Positions 26,964 to 34,699 are shown, counted from the stretch's first letter. The stretch: DNA of 64,000 nucleotides from Bacteroidota bacterium (GCA_016711505.1 JADJSV010000004.1:62001-126000), one strand, 5' to 3'. Translations and numbers: made by a program. Notes: generated by a model from the sequence alone, not told the origin.

Positions 26964-27281
26964 TCATTTGAATAATAGGGATATTTTTAAAGCACCTTGC
27001 TCTAAACGGATTCTTTTTAATTCGGTTTCTAAAAAAAAATGAACTGCATAGTCTCTGAAAAATGTTTCATCATTAACCTTTGCTACATTACCATACTTCT
27101 TCTCAAGGTTTGGAAAGAATTTTCTCCATTCATTTAACCTTGTTTCAACAGGACGATATGTGTCGCCAACTTTAAGATAATTTGGTATTGTTTCTGTTGT
27201 AAATGCGTAAATATGAGGCTCAACTCTTCCGATTATTAATTCATCGAGAATATCTACATTGATTTCATTTGTTTCTGACAT
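26964..27281 (-). CDS. GIY-YIG-like nuclease domain piece
   Basis: 105 codons opening the fusion gene. VEPHIYAFTTE stands for the GIY strand, YLKVGDTYRPVETRLNEW for the YIG/Arg region and FFLETELKRI for the Glu-bearing end, as in T5orf172/GIY-YIG relatives. After the next indel (near 26990) the protein continues as NIPYYSNEFFKNATEKDLHDAI toward the helicase. Confidence 0.7.
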   Translation of the reverse strand: MSETNEINVDILDELIIGRVEPHIYAFTTETIPNYLKVGDTYRPVETRLNEWRKFFPNLEKKYGNVAKVNDETFFRDYAVHFFLETELKRIRLEQGALKISLLFK

Positions 27282-27290
27282 AGTTATTCT

Positions 27291-28298
27291 TTATTTATTA
27301 AGCAGGTCAATAAATTTTTTGCTTTTCCCATAGAGCCAGTTGCATTATCCTTTTCACCCCAATCCATAATTTTGCAATATTTCCCATTGTGTGTTAAAAT
27401 GTTTTGCATTTTACATCCATTGCATAATTATTTCATTTATTGTATTTCCAAACAGATCACGACGCTCTTTAATTACATCAGTGCAACTATTAGGGACTAC
27501 TCCTTTCAATCCATCCATCTGCCATACATTCCATGAAATTATATTTGCGATGTTCTGAATTGATTTTAATAACGGTTCTTTCTCGAATTTGTGAGTGTAA
27601 TTTTCAATAAATGTTATAAGCATGGCTTCACGTGCAAGTAGCAAACTATCACCTTGCCATTCATAAGCATAAGTGTTTTTAAATGCAGTTTGGGATTCTA
27701 TTAACCAATCTTCTCTTGAATCAACATTTTCATTAATTACTCTTAATTTTCTGTCTAAAATTCCAATTCGATTTTTAACTTGTATAGACTCACCGGTTGT
27801 ACTATCATATCTGCTTGTAATGTATGGTGCTTCTCCACAAGAAATTTCTAAAAACGTGTATCAATAACATAATCTTTCCAAGTCTTACCTTTTGGATAGG
27901 TTATTTTCTCGTTGTTTGTTACCCAAATTTTAGAACCATCTTTAGCTAATATTTCTTTATTAAATACATTCTCTCACCAAACCAAGTATTATCAATTAAA
28001 TTGTTTTGAGCATTACATATCCATGAAGGAGTAAAAACTTCTGCCATTTTCCTTGGATCTTGCTTGCTGCAAAAGTTTGTCTTTATGTACCCCTGGGCAT
28101 AATAATACTACCATAGTCACCTGAAATTAAATCAGGTAATATTTGAGAATTGAAACTGTATTTCTCTCCAAGGTGTATATAATTGTCGGTAGCCCAAAAG
28201 ATGTTTTGCTGTGTGGTGTGGTCCATCAGTAGTGTGTCGAGAACATGTGGATATTTCTCGATTAATTCATACTCTAATATGTCTATTCCTATCCGCAC
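27291..28298 (-). pseudogene. 'Restriction endonuclease subunit M' family protein, frameshifted
   Basis: About 334 codons from the GTG at 28298. Pieces 28083-28298 and 27411-27644 are in frame; the rest is recovered across several indels. Sequence: MRIGIDILEYELIEKYPHVL, DHTTQQNIFWATDNY, GSIIMPRVHKDKLLQQARSKEMAEVFTPSWICN, FLEISCGEAPYITSRYD, YAYEWQGDSLLLAREAMLITFIENY, ISWNVWQMDGLKGVVPNSC and a C-terminal Cys cluster before NGKYCKIMDWGEKDN. I recognise this as the protein usually annotated 'restriction endonuclease subunit M', found in Bacteroidota next to GIY-YIG/helicase/methyltransferase genes. It is the first gene of the defence operon. Confidence 0.7.
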
Positions 28299-28747
28299 TT
28301 ATAAATTTTTAGATTTTTAAATTTAGTTGTTCATTTCAATAAGATATACTAAATACTATAGAATTCCTAGACTTAGTTTTATCATTTTACCCTAAGTATT
28401 TTCCCTTTAAGCTTCGAAGGTCTAATCAGCATATTATATATTAATTTGCTTTCATGTATTGTGACTATACTTCAAATATAGATTTATAATCAATGAAATG
28501 TTTTATATACAATTGACCTTCTATTTATCTTAGTAAATAACGTTGTTTTCACATTACAAGAGGTTAAATCAATTCAAAATTATGTTCAATAAATGCAGGT
28601 AATTGAACATAAATAATATCTAAGTGAATTAACAGTGGCATATTATCCATATCTAAAAAAAGACTTTTACAATTATCCAAAACCAAAATGTCAGTTACAA
28701 TACCCCTCAAACTCCTGAACCGGCACTGAAACTGACACTCCAAAAAG
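28299..28747. other. Intergenic AT-rich gap between the restriction operon and tRNA-Ser
   Basis: No credible gene on either strand. It is strongly AT-rich and presumably holds the promoter of the minus-strand restriction operon, but I see no exact TAnnTTTG box. I looked for a second copy of the tRNA 3' end as an attachment repeat and did not find one. Confidence 0.5.
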
Positions 28748-28834
28748 CGGAGAGTTAGGGATTCGAACCCCAGGAGGCTGTAACACCTCAACAGTTTTCA
28801 AGACTGCCGCAATCGACCGCTCTGCCAACTCTCC
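28748..28834 (-). tRNA. tRNA-Ser(UGA)
   Basis: 87 nt on the minus strand. Acceptor GGAGAGT pairs with ACTCTCC, discriminator G, no encoded CCA. The anticodon loop CTTGAAA gives anticodon TGA. A long variable arm (GAGGTGTTACAGCCTC) and the T-loop GGTTCGAATCC confirm a class II serine tRNA. Its 3' end faces the restriction operon. Confidence 0.97.
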
Positions 28835-28921
28835 GGGGTCAAAATTAAAATAATTTCTGTTTGTGCAATGGAAAAATGTTCGCTTTTCTCTCATTTTTTT
28901 ATTTTTTTTCCTGCTTTTCCC

Positions 28922-28951
28922 TTTGTTGGTTGAATATCAGTACTAAATTTG
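28922..28951 (+). promoter_or_regulatory. Putative promoter of the MFS gene
   Basis: TTTG (28922-28925), 18 bp spacer, TAAATTTG (28944-28951): a full match to the Bacteroidota consensus. The ATG is only 9 bp downstream, implying a very short or absent leader. Confidence 0.6.
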
Positions 28952-28960
28952 TCGACCACT

Positions 28961-30244
28961 ATGTCACAAAAAAATTCTATTACCTCGCCGTTCAACATTA
29001 TTGTCATCGTCGCGGCCCTCGGATACTTCGTTGATATCTACGATCTCATACTTTTTCAGGTAATTAAGAATCCTTCGCTCGAAGCGTTAGGACTTACTGG
29101 TCAGGCGCTTACTGATGCGGGACTGAGTCTCATGAACTACCAGATGATCGGTATGCTGGTCGGCGGTATCCTTTGGGGAATTTTAGGCGATAGAAAAGGC
29201 CGCGTGTCTGTTTTGTTTGGATCGATCATCATGTACTCGCTGGCGAACCTTTTTAATGCTTTCGTAACGGACCTGAATACATATGCATTGCTACGTTTTG
29301 TTGCCGGTGTCGGACTCGCAGGTGAACTGGGCGCCGGAATTACGCTGGTCAGCGAAACGATGACTCAGAAACATCGCGGCTATGGAACAATGGTTGTCGT
29401 TTCTTTCGGGGTACTTGGAGCAGTCGCTGCTAATCTTGTTGCCCGCAATGGAGATCTTTTCTCCGGTGTTTTGAATCAGATGTTCGATCAGCATTTGCAG
29501 AACTGGCAAGTGGCTTATATAATAGGAGGTGTGCTTGGACTGATGTTGCTGGCTTTGCGTTTCGGTGCTTATGAAAGTCATATGTACAAATCGCTGGAGT
29601 CGAAAACTGTTATTTCAAAAGGAAATTTCTTCAAGCTCTTCAGCACAAAAGCCCGCGGACTGAAATATTTTTATTGCATTGCTATCGGTGTTCCGATCTG
29701 GTTTATGATCGGTGTGCTCATCGCTTTATCGAAAGACATCTGCGCCCTGAAAGGCATTCAGAATGTCGACACGGGAAATGCTGTGATGTTCTTTTACCTC
29801 GGAACTTCTTTCGGCGATTTCATGAGCGGCTATCTCAGCCAGGTCTTCAAAAGCAGAAAACGTATCGTTTTTCTTTACCTGATCATCACTGTAATTTCAA
29901 TCCCGCTTTATCTGTATGTCACCGACATTACCCCGGAATTGTTCTATTGGGTCTGTGCATTTTTGGGAATTGCATCCGGATACTGGGCTGTATTTGTAAC
30001 GATCGCTTCCGAACAATTCGGTACAAACATCCGCTCAACCGTTACGACAACCGTTCCGAATTTCGTTCGCGGGGCATTGGTTTTGCTTACGTTTATCCTG
30101 AACTTCTTCCGCAAATCGCTGGAGATCGATCTCATCACAAGTTGTCTCATTGTCGGAATTCTTGCCGTCGGACTTGCATTTTATGCTTTAAGTAAAATGG
30201 AGGAAACTTATCATAAGGAGTTGAATTATACGGAAATAATGTAG
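28961..30244 (+). CDS. Major facilitator superfamily transporter
   Basis: 427 residues from the ATG at 28961 (the TTG at 28949 lies within the promoter box). Twelve hydrophobic helices are apparent. The MFS loop 2-3 signature is present as GILWGILGDRKGRVSVL, and RFVAGVGLAGELGAGITLVSE matches the helix 5 region of the metabolite:H+ symporter type. The central loop is short. Inner membrane; substrate unknown, probably a carboxylate, sugar or other small metabolite. Stands alone between tRNA-Ser and a word repeat. Confidence 0.9.
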   Translation: MSQKNSITSPFNIIVIVAALGYFVDIYDLILFQVIKNPSLEALGLTGQALTDAGLSLMNYQMIGMLVGGILWGILGDRKGRVSVLFGSIIMYSLANLFNAFVTDLNTYALLRFVAGVGLAGELGAGITLVSETMTQKHRGYGTMVVVSFGVLGAVAANLVARNGDLFSGVLNQMFDQHLQNWQVAYIIGGVLGLMLLALRFGAYESHMYKSLESKTVISKGNFFKLFSTKARGLKYFYCIAIGVPIWFMIGVLIALSKDICALKGIQNVDTGNAVMFFYLGTSFGDFMSGYLSQVFKSRKRIVFLYLIITVISIPLYLYVTDITPELFYWVCAFLGIASGYWAVFVTIASEQFGTNIRSTVTTTVPNFVRGALVLLTFILNFFRKSLEIDLITSCLIVGILAVGLAFYALSKMEETYHKELNYTEIM

Positions 30245-30283
30245 ACTAGCTTTGGGAAAGGTTTTTTCGTTTTGAAGGGTTGG

Positions 30284-30421
30284 TGAATGAAGTGGAATGA
30301 AGTGAAATGAAGTGGAAAGAAGTGAAAGTGAAGGTGGAAAGTGAAAGTGGAAAGTGTAGAGTGAAAAGTGAAAAGTGAAAAGTGAAAAGTGAAAAGTGAA
30401 AAGTGAAAAGTGAAAAGTGAA
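30284..30421. repeat. Word repeat GAAGTGGAAT / GTGAAAA
   Basis: Reverse-orientation relative of 466-560: GAATGAAGTG words change gradually into ~9 copies of GTGAAAA. The last words run into the start of the CoA-binding gene. Minus-strand open frames across it are repeat translation. Confidence 0.8.
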
Positions 30422-30836
30422 CTCGTATGAAAAAGACAGAACATTGGTGTTGGGGGCTTCGGAAAATCCGGAGCGGTATTCGTTTAAGGCGATCAGGAGT
30501 TTGCTGAATCATGGGCAAAAGGTTGCGGCAATCGGAGCGAAGAAAGGGGTCGTAAACGGGGTCGAATTTTCTAAAGAGCGGCCGGCGTTTGAAGATATTG
30601 ATACTGTGACTTTATACCTTTCTCAGAAAAATCAGGTGGATTATTACGATTATATTTTGTCGCTTAAGCCGAGACGGATCATTTACAATCCGGGTGCTGA
30701 AAATCCGGAGTTAGAAGCTTTTGCTAAAGGAAATGGGTATCGAAAATCTGGAAGCGTGTACTTTAGTCCTCTTAGGTACCGGACAATATTAAGATCAAAA
30801 CTATCCTTTATAAAAGCTAAGAAACAAAATCCATAA
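30417..30836 (+). CDS. CoA-binding (YccU-like) domain protein
   Basis: 139 codons from the GTG at 30417. It is a single Rossmann CoA_binding_2 domain: TLVLGASENPERYSFKAIRSLLNHGQKVAAIG, then VEFSKERPAFEDIDTVTLYLS and RRIIYNPGAENPELEAFA with the conserved N-P-G. The GTG is formed by the adjoining GTGAAAA repeat. An ATG at 30427 (MKKTE) is one base out of frame, and inserting one A near 30440 would make it MKKTETLVLGASENP, the typical family start. I therefore suspect an indel at the 5' end. Cytosolic; biochemical role not established for this family. Confidence 0.85.
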   Translation: MNSYEKDRTLVLGASENPERYSFKAIRSLLNHGQKVAAIGAKKGVVNGVEFSKERPAFEDIDTVTLYLSQKNQVDYYDYILSLKPRRIIYNPGAENPELEAFAKGNGYRKSGSVYFSPLRYRTILRSKLSFIKAKKQNP

Positions 30837-30890
30837 TCCACTAATCCTTGATAACTCCTCTAATCCTCTAATCCTTCAATCCTAGTCAAC

Positions 30891-30920
30891 AAAAAAGTCC
30901 CGCCGAAGCAGGACCTTTTC
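30891..30920 (-). terminator. rplS terminator
   Basis: Minus strand AAAGGTCCTGC, TTCG loop, GCGGGACTTTTTT. Stable UUCG-type hairpin plus U-tract, ~25 bp after the rplS stop. Confidence 0.85.
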
Positions 30921-30942
30921 AATATTTATTACGAAGTTGAAA

Positions 30943-31290
30943 TTAAGATTTCTTCTCTTCGATACGAGCTTTTTTACCTGATATTCCACGTAGATAGAAG
31001 ATACGGGCACGACGAACGATACCACGTTTGTCAACTACGATCTTGTCGATCTTTGGAGATGAAAGAGGGAAGATACGCTCAACACCAACGCCGTTGGAGA
31101 TCTTACGTACTGTAAATGTTTGTGTATGTCCGGAACCTTTACGTTGTAAAACAACGCCCTGGTACTGTTGGATACGTTCTTTGGTACCTTCTATAATTTT
31201 GTAGTGTACAGTTACTGTATCACCGGCTTTGAAGTCTGGAGTTTCGCGCTTTTCATTGATGTTTTCAGCCGCAAATTTCACTAAGTCCAT
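30943..31290 (-). CDS. rplS: 50S ribosomal protein L19
   Basis: 115 residues, standard length. Typical segments: PDFKAGDTVTVHYKIIEGTKERIQQYQGVVL, GSGHTQTFTVRKISNGVGVERIFPLSSPKIDKI and RRARIFYLRGISGKKARIEEK. It sits at the 30S-50S interface. It lies downstream of trmD, as in many bacteria, but has its own promoter (31334-31363) and terminator. Confidence 0.98.
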   Translation of the reverse strand: MDLVKFAAENINEKRETPDFKAGDTVTVHYKIIEGTKERIQQYQGVVLQRKGSGHTQTFTVRKISNGVGVERIFPLSSPKIDKIVVDKRGIVRRARIFYLRGISGKKARIEEKKS

Positions 31291-31333
31291 GATAATGAGT
31301 GTTTTCGAATCGGTTCAGCCCGAAATCGGACCG

Positions 31334-31363
31334 CAAATATAGGAAAATATTTAGTACTGCAAA
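31334..31363 (-). promoter_or_regulatory. Putative rplS promoter
   Basis: On the minus strand TTTG (31363-31360), 18 bp, TATATTTG (31341-31334): exact consensus match. Leader of about 38 nt to the ATG at 31290. Confidence 0.6.
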
Positions 31364-31371
31364 CAAATAAT

Positions 31372-32052
31372 TCATTCATTTTTCAATAATTCGGGCCTTC
31401 TTTCTTTGGTCCTTTTAACTGATTGATCATGACGCCATTTGTCGATTTCGGCAGCATGACCTGACAATAAAATGTCAGGAACTTTCATACCCCGGAACTC
31501 TGCCGGACGGGTATAGACCGGCGGCGCAAGCAGATTGTCCTGGAAAGAATCGGAAAGGGCAGAGGTCTCGTCATTCAGAACTCCGGGCAATAAACGGATG
31601 ATGCTATCTGCAACAACTGCTGCTGCAAGTTCCCCGCCTGACAAAACATAATTTCCGATAGAGATTTCCCGGGTAATGAACTGTTGGCGTACTCTTTCAT
31701 CTACTCCTTTATAATGGCCGCAAAGGATCATTATATTTTTCTGCATCGACAACTGATTTGCCATCGGCTGATCAAACAATTTTCCATCCGGACTCATATA
31801 TATTATCTCATCATAGTCCCGCTGCGATTTCAATTCTTCAATGCATGCAACGATCGGTTCGATCATCATGACCATTCCGGCTCCACCACCATAGGGATAA
31901 TCATCAACTGTTTTATGTTTGTTCACAGACCAGTCGCGGATATTATGGACATTGACTTCAACCAATCCGGCTGCAATTGCACGCTTCAGAATTGAATGTG
32001 CAAAAGGACTGGTCAGTAACTCCGGAACTATAGTGAGTATGTCAATTCTCAT
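31372..32052 (-). CDS. trmD: tRNA (guanine-37-N1)-methyltransferase
   Basis: 226 residues. SPOUT-fold methyltransferase that makes m1G37 in tRNAs reading CNN/CGG-type codons and prevents frameshifting. Signatures: MRIDILTIVPEL at the N-terminus, YPYGGGAGMVMMIEP, LCGHYKGVDERVRQ (the knot, about residues 110-124) and ISIGNYVLSGGELAAAV. Its ATG overlaps the stop of the upstream gene (ATGA), so the two are translationally coupled. Confidence 0.97.
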   Translation of the reverse strand: MRIDILTIVPELLTSPFAHSILKRAIAAGLVEVNVHNIRDWSVNKHKTVDDYPYGGGAGMVMMIEPIVACIEELKSQRDYDEIIYMSPDGKLFDQPMANQLSMQKNIMILCGHYKGVDERVRQQFITREISIGNYVLSGGELAAAVVADSIIRLLPGVLNDETSALSDSFQDNLLAPPVYTRPAEFRGMKVPDILLSGHAAEIDKWRHDQSVKRTKERRPELLKNE

Positions 32053-32936
32053 TTGATGTTATTCATTTTAGTCATTACAGCTTCGACAATGCCTTTTTGT
32101 AACGAAACCTGTTTCTTTGCATCAGGGATAATTTCTTCGTTATTTTTTTCGATCAGCTTATCGATACCACGGTTTTCACTCTCAAGATCGTCGATCTTCT
32201 TTAACATCGATTCTTTACTATCCTGAAGTTTCTCTTTTTCTTTGGTAAATTGTTTTAATAACTTCTCTTCTTTTTTCTTCTGCTCTTCTGTTCCTGTATA
32301 GTTATTCAGATAAGTTTTCTGCTGAAGAATGGAAGTGGACTTTAAACTTTGTTCCTGTTCATTTGTAACGATGTCATCTTTCTTTCTCGAGATCGCACGC
32401 TCATTGTTGCGAATGTTTTTCCGGAAACCTTCATTCTCATCTTCTAAAGAAGAAACTTTTTTTTCAAGGATAACTAATTTATTTTTTTCTTCAAGCCATT
32501 CATCATTGACTGCATTTTTATATTCCTTGATACCAAACTGACGGACAAAATTATTTACTGCAGCAGATTTTTCACTGTCCACTGCTGTACTTAAAAATGA
32601 AGAATCCTTCAGCATAAAGAATGCAGACAATTTGATCTTTGTTCCATCCGGACTAACGACACCAAATACAGTCATGGAGTCATTGCCAAGAGCAGGAATT
32701 ATTCCGAAAGGCAAAGTGGTCTCGCCGTCTTTCGATGCTGCAGGTCTTTTACTTTGGTGCTTCAGATATGTCTTCCAGTTCGACTGCACTTTTTTCAATT
32801 GCGCCTGCGGGATATCAATTACAAAGGCATTTTTGTTTCCCATTGAAAATGATCGATCCATTTCCTGGACAACGAGGTTTTCCTGAGCCTGAGAGATGCC
32901 CGAAACAAGCATAAAAAATAGTACTAGTTTTTTCAT
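32049..32936 (-). CDS. Secreted coiled-coil protein upstream of trmD
   Basis: 295 residues with a signal peptide (MKKLVLFFMLVSGISQAQ). The N-terminal ~130 residues are a globular beta-rich domain (SFSMGNKNAFVIDIPQAQLKKVQSNWKTYLKH ... LPFGIIPALGND). Residues ~150-280 are a long coiled coil with heptad KLVILEKKVSSLEDENEGFRKNI and KEKLQDSKESMLKKIDDLE. Its 3' end overlaps trmD by 4 bp. No recognised family; probably periplasmic. The coupling to trmD says little about its role. Confidence 0.75.
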   Translation of the reverse strand: MKKLVLFFMLVSGISQAQENLVVQEMDRSFSMGNKNAFVIDIPQAQLKKVQSNWKTYLKHQSKRPAASKDGETTLPFGIIPALGNDSMTVFGVVSPDGTKIKLSAFFMLKDSSFLSTAVDSEKSAAVNNFVRQFGIKEYKNAVNDEWLEEKNKLVILEKKVSSLEDENEGFRKNIRNNERAISRKKDDIVTNEQEQSLKSTSILQQKTYLNNYTGTEEQKKKEEKLLKQFTKEKEKLQDSKESMLKKIDDLESENRGIDKLIEKNNEEIIPDAKKQVSLQKGIVEAVMTKMNNIK

Positions 32937-33071
32937 AATTAGTTAGTTAAGCATGTGGTGCTGAAGATGCTTTATTGGATTTCGCTCAAAATCCAATAAG
33001 TCTGTCTTGCAAAGGTAATTTTCCGTTCGGATTCGGAAATGAAAGTTTACATTTGCCTCCGTCAAAAATAT

Positions 33072-34301
33072 ATGAAGAAGCTAAAAGTTGGAATAATAAG
33101 AGAAGGGAAAGTGCCTCACGATAAGCGAGTTGCATTTACCCCGGAGCAGTGTGCGCAGATTTCAAAGGAATATCCTGATGTTGAATTAGTGGTCCAGCCA
33201 AGTGAATGGAGATCATTTACGGATGAAGAATACAGAAATGCCGGCATCACTATGGTGGAAGATATTTCCGATTGCGATATCCTGATCGGAATTAAAGAAG
33301 TCCCTAAAAACGAATTGATCGCTAACAAAAAGTATTTATTCTTTTCACATACTATAAAGAAACAAGCTCATAACCGTTCTCTTTTGCAAACAATGATTGA
33401 GAAAGGAATCACGATGATCGATTATGAATGTCTGGTCGATAAAAATGATAACCGCATTATCGGTTTCGGTCGATTCGCCGGTATTGTAGGAGCATACAAT
33501 GGCATCATGGCGTATGGATTAAAATACAAAATGTTTGATCTTAAACCTGCGCATCTTTGTCACGATAAAAAAGAGTTGTTTGCAGAATTAGATAAAGTCA
33601 ATTTACCAAATATAAAAGTCGTAGTGACCGGCGGCGGTCGTGTTGCCAATGGTGCCTGCGAAACCATGGGTGCAATGAACTTGCGAAAAGTAACGCCATA
33701 TGAATTTCTGAATTATACATTCCGTGAACCGGTGTATGTGCAATTGCATTCGCATGATTACTTTGAAGCAAAAGACAAATCACCTTTTAGTAGCTACGAC
33801 TTTCATCACAATCCGGAAAATTACAGATGTACTTTCAGTGACCCGAATAGTTATGCATCGATAACAGACTTGCTGATTCATGCAACATTCTGGGATCCGC
33901 GTGCAGATATATTATTCACCAAGCAAAGAATGCGTGATCCGGATTTCAGGATCAGTGTTATTGCAGATGTGACTTGTGATATTGATGGAAGTATTCCGTC
34001 CACAACAAGATCAACTACGATAGAAGATAAATTCTATGGATACAATCCGCTGACAGAAGAGATCATTGGTTCATTCGATAAAGAAGCGATAACCGTCATG
34101 GCCGTCGACAATCTGCCGTGTGAACTTCCGAGAGATGCGTCTGATGGTTTTGGAAAACATCTGATTGAACGAGTTCTTCCATCACTGTTCGGTGATGCTG
34201 ACCATTTAATTATTGATAGAGCGTGTATTTTGAAAAATGGCAAGCTTACGGAGAGGTTTTCGTATCTTAAGCAATATGCTTCTGGTAATGAAGTGAAATG
34301 A
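33072..34301 (+). CDS. Alanine dehydrogenase / saccharopine dehydrogenase-like NAD-dependent enzyme
   Basis: 409 residues from ATG 33072; a longer frame from 33039 contains a TACATTTG (33048-33055) -7 box and is unlikely. Motifs: KVGIIREGKVPHDKRVAFTPEQC (AlaDh_PNT N-terminal substrate domain), IGIKEVPKNEL, FSHTIKKQAHNRSLL, DYECLVDKNDNRIIGFGRFAGIVGAYNG, VVTGGGRVANGA (Rossmann GxGxxG variant), VIADVTCDIDGSIPST and AVDNLPCELPRDAS. The last is typical of lysine-forming saccharopine dehydrogenases and the bifunctional eukaryotic enzyme, so that reaction is the best guess over alanine dehydrogenase. The final four residues and stop (NEVK-stop) are encoded by the adjoining GAAGTGAAAT word repeat. 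Confidence 0.85.
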   Translation: MKKLKVGIIREGKVPHDKRVAFTPEQCAQISKEYPDVELVVQPSEWRSFTDEEYRNAGITMVEDISDCDILIGIKEVPKNELIANKKYLFFSHTIKKQAHNRSLLQTMIEKGITMIDYECLVDKNDNRIIGFGRFAGIVGAYNGIMAYGLKYKMFDLKPAHLCHDKKELFAELDKVNLPNIKVVVTGGGRVANGACETMGAMNLRKVTPYEFLNYTFREPVYVQLHSHDYFEAKDKSPFSSYDFHHNPENYRCTFSDPNSYASITDLLIHATFWDPRADILFTKQRMRDPDFRISVIADVTCDIDGSIPSTTRSTTIEDKFYGYNPLTEEIIGSFDKEAITVMAVDNLPCELPRDASDGFGKHLIERVLPSLFGDADHLIIDRACILKNGKLTERFSYLKQYASGNEVK

Positions 34302-34682
34302 AGTAGAATGAAGTATAAAGAAGTGAAATGAAGTGGAATGAAGTAGAAAGAAGTGGAATGAAGTAGAAAGAAGTGAAATGAAGTATAATGAAGTAGAAAG
34401 AAGTGAAATGAAGTAGAATGAAGTATAAAGAAGTAGAAAGAAGTGGAATGAAGTAGAATGAAATATAAAGAAGTGAAATGAAGTAAAATGAAGATAAAGA
34501 AGTATAATGAATTTAAAAGAGAATTATAGTGAAGTGAATTGAAATGAGAAATTTGCAGGTGCCAATATTTCACTTCATTTTACTTCATTATACTTCATTT
34601 CACTTCATTTAATATTTATTTCACTTCATTTCACCTCATTTAATATTTCACTTCATTTAATATTTCACTTCATTCCTCTTCA
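34290..34682. repeat. Giant inverted word repeat, GAAGTGAAAT arms
   Basis: Left arm (34290-34530) is ~25 degenerate copies of GAAGT(G/A)(G/A/T)AAT or AAAGAAGT. After a hinge near 34545-34575 the right arm (to about 34680) carries ACTTCATTT/TATTTCACTTC words, the reverse complement. It fills the whole gap between the dehydrogenase and rpe. Confidence 0.85.
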
Positions 34683-34699
34683 CGATAAATAAAAAAAAC

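Larger units (their letters stand above)
23319..27281 (-). pseudogene. GIY-YIG / SF2 helicase / N6-adenine methyltransferase fusion (reconstructed)
   Basis: About 1,320 residues, read through roughly ten one-base indels. Order: (1) GIY-YIG-like nuclease, HIYAFTTETIPNYLKVGDTYRPVETRLNEW; (2) SF2 helicase, with NPRPNQQETI, Walker A MRFGKSF, Walker B LLIDETH, SGTPYR and a motif VI-like QAIFRLQNQ; (3) an Asp/Glu-rich hinge; (4) adenine methyltransferase, with VVTPEIVTDKMI, motif I LLDIASKQGEF and motif IV GNPPY; (5) target-recognition end with SNYLRTRFARFM, QFVPLQNF and FIESMIKPMA. One chain would therefore cut, translocate and methylate. Indels are listed in the findings. It starts 9 bp after the 'subunit M' gene and ends 31 bp before the GmrSD-like gene. 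Confidence 0.75.

Noticed and set aside
28748..28834. tRNA-Ser 3' end as an integration site with a matching distal direct repeat
   Set aside because: No second copy of the T-arm/acceptor sequence was found by eye between 17.9 and 28.3 kb and no integrase gene is present.
28564..28894. Two short minus-strand frames over the tRNA
   Set aside because: They overlap tRNA-Ser and have no coding features.
30226..30518. Minus-strand open frames encoding FTFHFSLFTFHFSL
   Set aside because: Translation of the GTGAAAA word repeat.
34034..34573. 179-codon minus-strand open frame
   Set aside because: Overlaps the dehydrogenase gene and the GAAGTGAAAT repeat; protein is repetitive FILLHSTSF text.
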